Shown here one piece after another: positions 26,659 to 35,594 of a DNA stretch of 64,000 bases. A model generated the notes under the pieces. That model was not told where the DNA came from. It saw nothing but the letters and a program-made list of their open reading frames with translations, and did no database searches. This stretch comes from Parasphingorhabdus flavimaris (lineage in GTDB: Bacteria; Pseudomonadota; Alphaproteobacteria; Sphingomonadales; Sphingomonadaceae). How positions within the stretch are numbered: position 1 is the stretch's first letter; each line of letters begins with the position of its first letter. The stretch lies in assembly GCF_013371215.1 (NCBI RefSeq), contig NZ_JABWMH010000003.1, positions 186,001-250,000 on the forward strand. The letters run 5' to 3'. The translations under genes were made by a program, and so were the position numbers.

Positions 26659-27264
26659 CTATTGCAGGGTCAGGCTGTCCAATATCGTTTTCGCCAACGG
26701 GTCGGTCGATTGGGCCTGATCGGTGGCATAGCTGATTTCCGCCCGGACCATTGTCCCGTCGGGCTTGCGCAGCATTCGCTGGCTTGATTTCTGACCGTTG
26801 GTCGAAATGCCTGAAGCGCGATATTCATTCTTGCCGACCGGCGCGCCTTCCATGGTCTCGCTGCCGTCCTCGACGGTCTGGACAGCTTTGCTCCAGGCCG
26901 CATCTTCGCGATTTTCAACCCAGCTAACGGCCAGTTTTGCACCGCTTTCGGGGTCAGTATAGACCCGGCCATTGTCGTCGCTGGACGCTTGGTCGACGGT
27001 CCAGGCGCCGGGCACCATGATCGTGTAACCGCGCAGGGCGTTGGCATAGCTGTCGAGAGTGGCGAGATCGACCGCGCTTGTCGCGCCATCGCCTTCGGCC
27101 GCATCCGCTTCGTCGCGGATCGCCTGGCTGGCAGCATCGGCCTGTTGCGCCAATTCTTCGCTGGATGGAACATCGCCCACCGCTTCCTGTTTTCCGCAGG
27201 CCGAGAGAAGAAGCGCGAGCGTCAGGGTCGCGCCGAATGGAAGAGTTGGAAGCATGTTTTTCAT
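26659..27264 (-). CDS. Hypothetical lipoprotein
   Basis: A 201-residue lipoprotein: signal peptide with lipobox LLSAC, a short Ala/Asp/Glu-rich linker, then a domain starting around TLDSYANALRGYTIMVPGAW with VSWVENREDAAW and NEYRASGIS. The ATG at 27264 starts the signal peptide, with no hydrophobic segment in the longer frame before it. Function unknown. It is 127 bases from the sigma-54 activator stop and on the same strand. Confidence 0.75.
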   Translation of the reverse strand: MKNMLPTLPFGATLTLALLLSACGKQEAVGDVPSSEELAQQADAASQAIRDEADAAEGDGATSAVDLATLDSYANALRGYTIMVPGAWTVDQASSDDNGRVYTDPESGAKLAVSWVENREDAAWSKAVQTVEDGSETMEGAPVGKNEYRASGISTNGQKSSQRMLRKPDGTMVRAEISYATDQAQSTDPLAKTILDSLTLQ

Positions 27265-27391
27265 GCAAGCAGACTTAAGACCGGCGGTGCCAAACATCAA
27301 TGGCGATGTTGGATTTCGCGAAAACCGATTTTGGCCGAAAATGTCAAATCCAACAGGATCCAACCGGATATCCAACAAAAAAACCGTTTAA

Positions 27392-28819
27392 TTACGCGGC
27401 ATTATCAATGCCAAGGTCGGCCAGCTTGCGATAGAGAGTGGAGCGTCCAATCCCCAGCCGCCGCGCGACTTCGGTCATCCGGCCCCGATAATGGCCGATC
27501 GCAAGGCGGATGACGTCGGCCTCGATTTCTTCCAGCGGCCGCAAATTGCCATCCTCGCAATAAAGCGTGATCCCGATCCCTTCCGGACTGCGGACGAGAT
27601 GCGGCTGACTATCGCCGGATTCGGCAACAAAGGAGGCGATTTGCGGGAATTCCTCGCAGGTCAGGGCATTTCGGTCGCACATGACCGCAGCGCGAAACAA
27701 TACGCTCTGCAGCTGGCGGACATTGCCCGGCCAGCGATAGCTGCGCAGCAGATTGAGCGCTTCGTCGGTAATGCCCAAGCTGCGCAGGCCCGGCTGCAAC
27801 GCGAGGCGAGCGAGGAAATGCCGGGCGAGGGCCGGAATGTCGCCGGTCCGGTCGCGCAATGGCGGGATGGTCAACTGCACGACATTCATCTGGTAATAGA
27901 GATCTTCGCGGAAATTGTCTTTTTCGACTTCCAGCAGCAGCTTGCGATTGGTCGCGGCAATGATCCGGACATCGAGCTGGAAGCTGTTCGGGCTGCCGAG
28001 CGGCTGGATATCGGAATGTTTCAGGAAGCGCAGCAGGCGGACCTGTGTTTCCGGCGGAATCCGGTCGACCTCGTCGAGGAATATCGTGCCGCCTTCGGCT
28101 TGCTGAAGCAGGCCGATCTTGCGGTCGAACGCCCCGGTGAATGCACCTTTTTCGTGGCCGAAGAGGATGGAATCGAGCAGGTTGCCGGTGATTGCACCGC
28201 AATTGAGCTTGAGCATCGGCTGTTTGGCACGGGGGCTGGCGGCGTGGATGGCGTCGGCGATGACTTCCTTGCCGACTCCGCCTTCGCCTTCGATCAGCAC
28301 CGGAACCCGGGCGCGGGCCGCCTTGGCAGCGATGGCGAGGGCTGCGCGGAAGGCCGGGGCAGCGCCGACAATTTCCTCAAATTCGAGCGGTGCCGAGATT
28401 TTCTCGCTGAGCGGACGCAGTTCGCCGTCGTCCCGAGCGGATTCCACCGCGGCGTTGAGCGCATTGAGCATGAGTTCCGGGGCAACAGGTTTGATCAGAT
28501 AATCGGTGGCACCGGCGCGCACGGCATCGACCGCTTCGGCGATCGAGCCGACCGCTGTCAGCATCAGAACCGGCAAGGCGGGCCGGCGGGATTTCAGTTC
28601 GGTGATCAGTTCGGTGGCTTCGGAACCCGGCACCCAATGGTCGAGGATGATGGCGTCGAGCATCATGCCATCCTGCGTGCCGAGCGTCGCAATCGCGGTC
28701 TCTGCGTCACGGGCGTAGATTGTGCGGAATCCCGCCCGGGAAGCGAGCGCGGAAATCAGCCGGCATTGCGCAGGCTCATCATCGATCAGCAGCAGTAATT
28801 TAGTGCCGTTTTGTACCAT
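27392..28819 (-). CDS. Sigma-54-dependent response regulator (NtrC-type)
   Basis: A 475-residue regulator: receiver domain (about 6-125; acidic pair in LIDDE, phosphoacceptor in IILDHWVPG, YLIKPVAP), AAA+ domain with Walker A GEGGVGKE, the sigma-54-contacting GAFTGA and GTIFLDEVDRIP, and a C-terminal Fis-type HTH (MTEVARRLGIGRSTLYRKL). The ATG at 28819 follows GGGAT. It likely activates sigma-54 promoters, targets unknown. The Walker A is a slight variant of GESGTGKE. Confidence 0.92.
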   Translation of the reverse strand: MVQNGTKLLLLIDDEPAQCRLISALASRAGFRTIYARDAETAIATLGTQDGMMLDAIILDHWVPGSEATELITELKSRRPALPVLMLTAVGSIAEAVDAVRAGATDYLIKPVAPELMLNALNAAVESARDDGELRPLSEKISAPLEFEEIVGAAPAFRAALAIAAKAARARVPVLIEGEGGVGKEVIADAIHAASPRAKQPMLKLNCGAITGNLLDSILFGHEKGAFTGAFDRKIGLLQQAEGGTIFLDEVDRIPPETQVRLLRFLKHSDIQPLGSPNSFQLDVRIIAATNRKLLLEVEKDNFREDLYYQMNVVQLTIPPLRDRTGDIPALARHFLARLALQPGLRSLGITDEALNLLRSYRWPGNVRQLQSVLFRAAVMCDRNALTCEEFPQIASFVAESGDSQPHLVRSPEGIGITLYCEDGNLRPLEEIEADVIRLAIGHYRGRMTEVARRLGIGRSTLYRKLADLGIDNAA

Positions 28820-28987
28820 TTTTATCCCGATTGTCCCAATATGAGGCACATCATTAGCGGCAACCGGTAAAGAGCCGATTAAGGGGTGAATAAATTTTCT
28901 ATTTAATATGACACTGGCTAGGGCTTGAGCAGCGACTAATATACGGTTACACCTCGCGCCTGTTTTGAACGATAATATGGGGATATC

Positions 28988-29110
28988 ATGACATCGGATA
29001 ATAATTTTGACGCAGCGGAAGAATCCTACGCCCGTTTTCTATCGCTGCTGAAGGTCGGTACGGTTGCTACCATCATTGTGACAATATTGGTGGTTGTTCT
29101 TATTTCCTAA
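28988..29110 (+). CDS. aa3-type cytochrome c oxidase subunit IV (small peptide)
   Basis: A 40-residue membrane peptide starting MTSDNNFDAAEESYARFLSL, with a single C-terminal helix (VATIIVTILVVVLIS). The DAAEESYARF pattern fits the short bacterial aa3 oxidase subunit IV family. GGGGAT precedes the ATG. Interestingly it lies alone here, immediately before the pnt genes and far from any oxidase core genes in the window. Confidence 0.8.
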   Translation: MTSDNNFDAAEESYARFLSLLKVGTVATIIVTILVVVLIS

Positions 29111-29126
29111 CTGATTGGAATATTTT

Positions 29127-30257
29127 GTGAAAATCGCGGTTTTGAAAGAACTCGCCGATGGCGAGAAGCGCGTCAGCGCGTCGCCGGAAACGGTCAAGAA
29201 ATTCATTGCACTGGGTGCGTCTCTGGCCGTCGAAAAGGGAGCGGGTGTTTCGGCGTCGGTTGCCGACAAGGACTATCAGGACATGGGCGCGACAATCGGC
29301 ATCAGGCAAGCGGTATTGAAAGATGCCGACATTGTCCTGGCGGTGCAGGGACCAGAGCCTGAGTCACTGAAGGGCATCAAGAAGGGTGCATGGCTGGTTG
29401 CCAGCCTCAATCCGTTCGGCGAACGCAAACGCGTCGACGCCTATGCCAAGCTGGGCATTGATGCGCTGGCGATGGAATTCATGCCGCGGATCACCCGCGC
29501 GCAGTCGATGGATATCCTTTCCTCGCAATCCAATCTGTCGGGCTATAAATCTGTTCTCGAAGCCGCCGCCCATTATGGCCGGGTCTTTCCGATGATGATG
29601 ACCGCAGCCGGCACGGTTTCCGCCGCGCGTTGCTTCATCATGGGGGTCGGCGTTGCCGGCCTGCAGGCGATCGCCACCGCCCGGCGCCTTGGCGCTCAGG
29701 TCAGTGCGACCGACGTCCGGGCCGCGACCAAGGAGCAGATCAAGTCGCTCGGCGCGAAACCGATTTTTGTTGAATCGGTCGAAGGCATCGAAGGCGAAGG
29801 CACCGGCGGCTATGCCACCGAAATGAGCGAGAAATATCAGAAAGCGCAAGCCGAACTGGTCTCCGCCCATATCGCCAAACAGGATATCGTCATCACTACC
29901 GCGCTGATCCCCGGTCGTCCCGCGCCGCGTCTGATCTCCGACGCGCAGATCGCGACAATGCGGACCGGCAGCGTGATTGTCGATCTCGCGGCAGAGCAAG
30001 GCGGCAATGTCGAAGGTGCGGTTGCCGGCAAAGTGGTCGAGAAGCACGGCGTCAAGATTATCGGCGCAAACAACATGCCGTCGAGCATGGCGGCGGACAG
30101 TTCCGCTCTGTTCTCGCGCAATCTCTATAATTTCCTCAGCGCTTACTGGGACGAAGAGGCCAAGCGGCCGGTTCTGCCCGATGATGATGAAGTGACGATT
30201 GGCATACGCCTGACCAAGGATGGCAAGGTTGTGAACGAGCGCCTTCTGGCGAAATAG
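29127..30257 (+). CDS. pntA: NAD(P) transhydrogenase subunit alpha part 1
   Basis: A 376-residue cytoplasmic dI domain that binds NAD(H) in proton-translocating transhydrogenase. Begins MKIAVLKELADGEKRVSASPETVKKF; the NAD loop MGVGVAGLQAIATARRLGAQVSATDVR and the C-terminal IIGANNMPSSMAADSS are clear. The GTG at 29127 is chosen because it gives the conserved N-terminus; TTG at 29115 is upstream. The alpha subunit is split in two genes, as in many alphaproteobacteria. Operon with pntAb and pntB. Confidence 0.95.
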   Translation: MKIAVLKELADGEKRVSASPETVKKFIALGASLAVEKGAGVSASVADKDYQDMGATIGIRQAVLKDADIVLAVQGPEPESLKGIKKGAWLVASLNPFGERKRVDAYAKLGIDALAMEFMPRITRAQSMDILSSQSNLSGYKSVLEAAAHYGRVFPMMMTAAGTVSAARCFIMGVGVAGLQAIATARRLGAQVSATDVRAATKEQIKSLGAKPIFVESVEGIEGEGTGGYATEMSEKYQKAQAELVSAHIAKQDIVITTALIPGRPAPRLISDAQIATMRTGSVIVDLAAEQGGNVEGAVAGKVVEKHGVKIIGANNMPSSMAADSSALFSRNLYNFLSAYWDEEAKRPVLPDDDEVTIGIRLTKDGKVVNERLLAK

Positions 30258-30266
30258 GGGTTAGAC

Positions 30267-30563
30267 ATGGACTTTATATCAATACTCTCAATCTTCGTGA
30301 TGGCCTGTTTTGTCGGCTATTATGTCGTCTGGTCGGTGACCCCGGCCCTGCACACGCCGCTGATGGCGGTGACCAATGCGATTTCTTCGGTGATCATCGT
30401 CGGCGCGCTGATCGCGGCGGCTGCAGGAGCGCAGGCTGACGGCAGCCAGGTGGCGAAATGGCTCGGCCTGGTCGGCGTCGTTCTCGCCAGCGTGAATATT
30501 TTTGGCGGCTTTGCCGTGACCGAGCGGATGCTCGCGATGTACAAGAAAAAGGAGCGCAAATAA
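30267..30563 (+). CDS. pntAb: NAD(P) transhydrogenase subunit alpha, membrane part
   Basis: A 98-residue protein with three membrane helices (about 5-25, 33-55 and 62-85), TPLMAVTNAISSVIIVGA being the family signature. Forms part of the proton channel with pntB. It starts nine bases after pntA and its stop overlaps the pntB start (TAATG). Confidence 0.93.
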   Translation: MDFISILSIFVMACFVGYYVVWSVTPALHTPLMAVTNAISSVIIVGALIAAAAGAQADGSQVAKWLGLVGVVLASVNIFGGFAVTERMLAMYKKKERK

Positions 30564-32035
30564 TGCGCGCATTATTGGGGGGCGCAGCAGCGCTATTCTT
30601 CGCCACGCCAGCGATGGCCGCTTCCGGTGAAGCCGTAAATCCCTGGGTCGCCACCGCCTATCTGGTCGCTGGCGTTCTCTTCATTTTTGCTCTGCGCGGC
30701 CTGTCTTCGCCGGAAACCAGTCGGGCGGGCAACCGTTTCGGCATGGTCGGGATGTTGATTGCCGTGGTCACCACCCTGTGGACCCACAGCATCGCCAGCC
30801 TGCCGGAAATCGCCGGTGCCATCGCCATTGGTGGCGCGATCGGTTTCTTTACCGCGCGCCGGATCGCGATGACCGATATGCCGCAGCTGGTTGCGGCTTT
30901 TCACAGCCTTGTCGGTCTGGCCGCGGTGCTGGTCGGTATAGCCGCCTATCTCAATCCCGGTGCCTTTGGCATATTGGACGCGACGGGTGAAATATTGACC
31001 GTCAGCCGGGTCGAACTGGGACTTGGCGTCGCTATTGGTGCGATTACCTTCTCCGGTTCGGTGATCGCCTTTCTGAAACTCAACGGCAATATGTCGGGCG
31101 CGCCGATCATGCTGCCGATGCGTCATGTCCTCAATCTCGGCGTATTGGCCGGGATCATTGGCCTGACCGCCTATTTCGCCATTGCGCCCACCGTCGGTAC
31201 GGGAGCGATTTTCTGGACCATCGTGGGCCTCAGCTTCCTGATCGGCTTCCTGCTGATCATTCCGATCGGCGGCGCGGACATGCCCGTGGTTGTGTCGATG
31301 CTGAACAGCTATTCCGGCTGGGCCGCAGCGGCGATGGGCTTTACGCTCGGGAACACGGCGATGATCATCACCGGTGCGCTGGTCGGTTCTTCCGGTGCGA
31401 TCCTATCCTATATCATGTGCAAGGCGATGAATCGCAGCTTCATCAGCGTGATCGCCGGCGGCTTTGGTGCCGACAGCGGACCGAGCGACGGCGCGGCGAA
31501 GATCGACCGCCCGTGGAAACGCGGTTCGGCCGAGGATGCTGCCTATATGATGAAACAGGCCGAGAATGTGATCATCATTCCGGGCTATGGCATGGCGGTG
31601 GCGCAGGCACAGCACGCGCTGCGCGAAATGGGCGATCTGCTGAAAGAAGAAGGCGTCAACGTCAAATATGCGATCCACCCGGTGGCTGGCCGCATGCCGG
31701 GCCATATGAACGTCCTGCTCGCCGAAGCCAATGTATCCTATGACGAGGTTTTCGAACTGGAAGATATCAACAGCGAATTTGCCCAGGCCGATGTCGCTTT
31801 CATCATCGGGGCCAATGACGTGGTCAATCCGGCGGCGAAAACCGACAAGGGATCGCCGATTTACGGCATGCCGGTGTTCGATGTCGAGAAAGCGAAGACG
31901 ATATTCTTCATCAAACGTTCGATGGGCGGTGTCGGCTATGCCGGCGTCGACAACGAGGTCTTTTATATGGACCAGACGATGATGCTGCTTTCCGATGCGA
32001 AGAAAATGTGCGAGGAAATAGTCAAGGCGCTCTAG
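30563..32035 (+). CDS. pntB: NAD(P) transhydrogenase subunit beta
   Basis: A 490-residue protein: polytopic membrane domain (about nine helices) followed by the NADP(H)-binding dIII domain with IIPGYGMAVAQAQHALRE (about 345), VAGRMPGHMNVLLAEA, GANDVVNPAAK and RSMGGVGYAGVDN. It begins with a hydrophobic leader ending ATPAMA. Couples hydride transfer from NADH to NADP+ to proton flow. Confidence 0.95.
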   Translation: MRALLGGAAALFFATPAMAASGEAVNPWVATAYLVAGVLFIFALRGLSSPETSRAGNRFGMVGMLIAVVTTLWTHSIASLPEIAGAIAIGGAIGFFTARRIAMTDMPQLVAAFHSLVGLAAVLVGIAAYLNPGAFGILDATGEILTVSRVELGLGVAIGAITFSGSVIAFLKLNGNMSGAPIMLPMRHVLNLGVLAGIIGLTAYFAIAPTVGTGAIFWTIVGLSFLIGFLLIIPIGGADMPVVVSMLNSYSGWAAAAMGFTLGNTAMIITGALVGSSGAILSYIMCKAMNRSFISVIAGGFGADSGPSDGAAKIDRPWKRGSAEDAAYMMKQAENVIIIPGYGMAVAQAQHALREMGDLLKEEGVNVKYAIHPVAGRMPGHMNVLLAEANVSYDEVFELEDINSEFAQADVAFIIGANDVVNPAAKTDKGSPIYGMPVFDVEKAKTIFFIKRSMGGVGYAGVDNEVFYMDQTMMLLSDAKKMCEEIVKAL

Positions 32036-32071
32036 ACGCCAGGCTCGTATGTTTCAGGGATATAAAATTCG

Positions 32072-32767
32072 ATGCGGAAAATTGGTCTGATTGGCGGAAT
32101 GAGCTGGGTCTCTACGGCCAGCTATTATACGCGGATCAACCGCATCGTGCAGAACCGGCTCGGCGGCTTTTCCAGCCCGCATATGTTGATCGAAAGCGTC
32201 AACTTCAGCGACTATGCGCGTCTGCAATCGGACGATGACTGGGACGCTGCGGCCGGGTTGATGACGCGGTCGGCCAAGCGGCTGGAAAATAGCGGCGCGA
32301 CGGCGGTGCTGATCTGTTCCAATGCGATGCACAAGATCTATGACCGGGTACAACCGGAAATCGGTGTGCCGATCCTGCATATCGCGGATTGTGTCGGCGA
32401 CAAGATGGTGGCCGACGGGATAAAGTCGGCGACTCTGGTCGGCACGCGCAACGTGATGACCGAGGGCTTCTATCGCAAGCGGCTGGTCGGCAAGGGTATC
32501 ACGCTTTCGCCGCCCGACGAGGAGCGGGTCGAGGAGATTGACCGGATCATCTACGAGGAACTGATGTTCGGTCAGGCCAAGCGCGAGTCCGAACGGACGA
32601 TGAAAACCTATATCACCAATATCGCCAAGCAGGAGATCGAGGCGATCGTGCTCGGATGCACCGAGCTTGATTTGATTGTCGATACCAAGGCGAATATCCT
32701 GCCGATTTACGACAGCACCGAGATTCACGCTGATGCTGCGATCGAATGGATATTGGGCGAAGCCTGA
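32072..32767 (+). CDS. Aspartate/glutamate racemase family protein
   Basis: A 231-residue protein: IGLIGGMSWVSTASYY start, first catalytic cysteine in ICSNAMH near residue 86, second in LGCTELDL near residue 190. Cofactor-independent amino-acid racemase family (Asp/Glu/hydantoin); the exact substrate is unknown. Starts 36 bases after the pntB stop on the same strand. Confidence 0.9.
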   Translation: MRKIGLIGGMSWVSTASYYTRINRIVQNRLGGFSSPHMLIESVNFSDYARLQSDDDWDAAAGLMTRSAKRLENSGATAVLICSNAMHKIYDRVQPEIGVPILHIADCVGDKMVADGIKSATLVGTRNVMTEGFYRKRLVGKGITLSPPDEERVEEIDRIIYEELMFGQAKRESERTMKTYITNIAKQEIEAIVLGCTELDLIVDTKANILPIYDSTEIHADAAIEWILGEA

Positions 32768-32895
32768 GCTTCCTTTTCCCCGAACCAAAGCCGTAGCCGG
32801 ACTGCCAAGGCGGGTAATCTACTGACATGAATGTCAATGCTCTTGGCATCGGCCGGTTTTTGCGTCATTATCCTCTGTTCTTGGAGGAGAGAGAT

Positions 32896-34089
32896 ATGAT
32901 CCGCAGTTTACTGGTTGCCACCGCGCTATGTCTGAGCGCCCCGACACTTGCCAAAACCGTTAGCGTTGCACCCGGCGAAGATGCGCAGGAACGGCTGCAG
33001 GAAGCGCTGATTCTCGCCGAACCCGGCGATGTCATCGAACTCGGGGCCGGTCGCTTTGATCTGGTCGACGGCCTGTCGCTCGACGTCGACAATGTCACCG
33101 TGCGCGGTGCCGGCATGGACCAGACGGTGCTCAATTTTGCCGGACAACTCGGCGCGGGTGAAGGTCTGCTGGTAACGTCCGACCATGTCGTGCTGCGCGA
33201 TTTCGCGATCGAGGACAGCAAGGGCGACGGGATCAAGTCGAAGGGCGCGGATAATATTGTCTATTACCGGTTGCGGGTCGAGTGGACCCGCGGGCCGCAT
33301 CCGGAAAATGGTGCCTATGCGATCTATCCGGTCGAGAGCAGCAACGTGCTGGTCGACAGCGTGACGACGATCGGCTCGTCGGACGCCGGGATTTATGTCG
33401 GCCAGTCGGAGAATATCATCGTCCGCAACAGCGTCGCCAAATTCAACGTCGCCGGGATCGAGATCGAGAACAGCATCGGCGCGGATGTTTACAACAATGT
33501 CGCGGTCAACAATACCGGCGGCATCCTGGTCTTCGATCTGCCCAATATTCCGAAACAGGGCGGCCGCAATGTCCGCGTGTTCGACAATATCGTGGTCGAC
33601 AACAACACGCCGAATTTCGCGCCCGAAGGCAATATTGTCGCCGAGGTTCCCGCCGGCATGGGGGTGATGGTGATGTCGCATTACGAAGTGGAAGTGTTCG
33701 AAAACCGCTTCGCCGAAAATGGCACCGGCAATATCCTGATCGTATCCTATACCAAGGGGCAGGATGACCCCAATTATAACCCGAAGCCGATTGGCGTGCG
33801 GGTGTTTGAAAATGACCATGGCCGGGCCGGCTATAATCCGGCCTTTCCGGGCGGCGCGCAGTTGAAGGCTGCCTTTGGCGGCGCGATCCCGCCGATTATC
33901 GAGGATGGTACCGGAGAAAATCTCCAGATCGGCGATGATGTCGCGATCCTGTCCATGGGGCTGACCACGCCCGGCCAGTCGCTGGCCGAGGCAAAGCCGT
34001 CGCTGGTCGCGGGCGCCAGCGAACCGTTTGACGGTCGCCAGCTGACACCGATCACCCTGCCGCAGGCGATGGAAGACGCGATCAGATAA
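32896..34089 (+). CDS. Secreted parallel beta-helix protein, TIGR03805-like
   Basis: A 397-residue exported protein: signal peptide ending near LCLSAPTLAKT, then a right-handed parallel beta-helix (repeated NIV/VLVDS/NIIVRN-type rungs) from about residues 40-300. Matches the family that pairs with the diheme cytochrome that follows; the start of that gene overlaps by one base. GGAGGAGAG precedes the ATG at 32896, which is chosen over the ATG at 32827. The pair's role is undescribed. Confidence 0.87.
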   Translation: MIRSLLVATALCLSAPTLAKTVSVAPGEDAQERLQEALILAEPGDVIELGAGRFDLVDGLSLDVDNVTVRGAGMDQTVLNFAGQLGAGEGLLVTSDHVVLRDFAIEDSKGDGIKSKGADNIVYYRLRVEWTRGPHPENGAYAIYPVESSNVLVDSVTTIGSSDAGIYVGQSENIIVRNSVAKFNVAGIEIENSIGADVYNNVAVNNTGGILVFDLPNIPKQGGRNVRVFDNIVVDNNTPNFAPEGNIVAEVPAGMGVMVMSHYEVEVFENRFAENGTGNILIVSYTKGQDDPNYNPKPIGVRVFENDHGRAGYNPAFPGGAQLKAAFGGAIPPIIEDGTGENLQIGDDVAILSMGLTTPGQSLAEAKPSLVAGASEPFDGRQLTPITLPQAMEDAIR

Positions 34090-35099
34090 TGCGCTGGCTG
34101 GCTTCTGCGTGCGCGATCGCGGCGCTGGCCTTTTCGGCCGGCGCGCGCGAGCCGGCGAGCGTGGCGGACGGGGTTATCCTGTCCGACGGCCTGCCGCGGA
34201 TGCTGTCGGACTATCGCTTCTTCAAGGACGCCTCGGGCTGGCAGCCGAACGAGCGGGTCGTGCCCTATCAGCTGAACATGCCTTTGTTCTCCGATTATGC
34301 GGAGAAATATCGGTTCATCTATGTGCCCGAGGGCGCGCAGGCGAAAGCCAATGGTGACGGCCTGCTCGATTTTCCGGTAGGGTCCGCGCTGATCAAGAGC
34401 TTTGGCTATGAGCGCGATGGCAAGCCGATGCTGCTTGAGACCCGGGTGCTGCTGCACCGCGCCGACGGCTGGCTGGCTTTGCCCTATGTCTGGAACGAGG
34501 CGCAGACCGAGGCGAAGCTGAAGGTTGCGGGCGCGCGTATCCCGGTTACTTTCACCGATCCGTCCGGGCAGCAGCGTTCGATCAGCTATGCCGTGCCGAA
34601 CAAGAACCAGTGCAAGGAATGCCATGCCCTGTCGGACGCGGTGACGCCGATCGGGCTCAAGGCGCGCAATCTGACCCATGGCGGCCAGCTCGAGCAATTT
34701 GCGCGGCTTGGCCTGATCGACCGGAAGCCGGAGGTCGCATATCGCGTGCCGGTCTGGGGCGACAGCAGCGCCCCGCTGAAGGATCGTGCGCGCGGCTATC
34801 TCGACGTCAATTGCGCCCATTGTCACAATGTCCGTGGCTCGGCGAGCAACTCCGGCCTGTTCCTGACCTATGAGGAAGAGATGCCGGTGCGCATCGGCAT
34901 CCACAAACGCCCGGTCGCGGCGGGGCGGGGCAGCGGCACCCATGATTTCGACATCGCGCCGGGTGATCCGGACGGCAGCATCATGATCTATCGTCTGAAC
35001 AGCCTCGATCCGGGTATCAGCATGCCGGAAGTCGGCCGCTCGATCGTCCATGACGAGGGCGTGGCGCTGCTCAGCCAGTGGATTGCGGAGATGGAGTAG
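34089..35099 (+). CDS. SO2930-type diheme c-type cytochrome
   Basis: A 336-residue exported protein with two CxxCH haem-binding motifs: CKECH (about 34611) and CAHCH (about 34816). Hydrophobic leader with an Ala-rich end (AALAFSAGARE), periplasmic mature part with YRFFKD and EKYRFIYVPEG. The HNE_0200/SO2930 family is a partner of the preceding beta-helix protein. Probably an electron carrier; the actual reaction is not known. Confidence 0.87.
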   Translation: MRWLASACAIAALAFSAGAREPASVADGVILSDGLPRMLSDYRFFKDASGWQPNERVVPYQLNMPLFSDYAEKYRFIYVPEGAQAKANGDGLLDFPVGSALIKSFGYERDGKPMLLETRVLLHRADGWLALPYVWNEAQTEAKLKVAGARIPVTFTDPSGQQRSISYAVPNKNQCKECHALSDAVTPIGLKARNLTHGGQLEQFARLGLIDRKPEVAYRVPVWGDSSAPLKDRARGYLDVNCAHCHNVRGSASNSGLFLTYEEEMPVRIGIHKRPVAAGRGSGTHDFDIAPGDPDGSIMIYRLNSLDPGISMPEVGRSIVHDEGVALLSQWIAEME

Positions 35100-35129
35100 G
35101 GAGGTGCGCCGGCGAAAGCCGGATATCCG

Positions 35130-35564
35130 TTATTTCGCGCGGGTCCAGTTCTGGCCCTGGCAGAGAAAGGCGACGCAGCCCTTCATCTTGAGACTGTTGG
35201 CCGAATTCAGGCTGACTTCCGAGCGATAGGTCTTGCCGGTTTTGGGATCGTAAACCTTGCCGCGCCAGATGTCGCCGTCGGGGGTGAAGCCGGTGAGGAT
35301 CGCGGTGCCGAGCAAGGTACGGTTGCGCAGTTTCTTGTCGGGATTGTTGATATCCTTTTGCCCGACGCCATTGGGCGGGGTCACCAGATATTTGTGAATG
35401 CGGCCGCAGACGGTTGCGCCGCATTTGGATATTTTGACGACGGCATCGCGGTCCTGGGTGATCCAGTTTCCGTGAATCGAATCCGCTGCCAGCGCAGGGG
35501 TGGCAAAGAGCATGGCAGCGGGGATCAGGGCCGCGGCTATTTTGCTGGGGGTAAGAATCGACAT
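35130..35564 (-). CDS. DUF2147 family exported protein
   Basis: A 144-residue protein: signal peptide ending near TPALAAD, then a DUF2147 domain with IHGNWITQDRDAVVKI, GRIHKY, LTGFTPDGDIWRGKVYDPKTGKTYRSEV and paired cysteines (CGATVC; CVAFLC). The ATG at 35564 is preferred because GGGAG lies seven bases upstream; the ATG at 35570 is too close to it. Function unknown; periplasmic. Confidence 0.87.
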   Translation of the reverse strand: MSILTPSKIAAALIPAAMLFATPALAADSIHGNWITQDRDAVVKISKCGATVCGRIHKYLVTPPNGVGQKDINNPDKKLRNRTLLGTAILTGFTPDGDIWRGKVYDPKTGKTYRSEVSLNSANSLKMKGCVAFLCQGQNWTRAK

Positions 35565-35594
35565 GGCCATGCTCCCGTACTGGTGATTTGTAAT

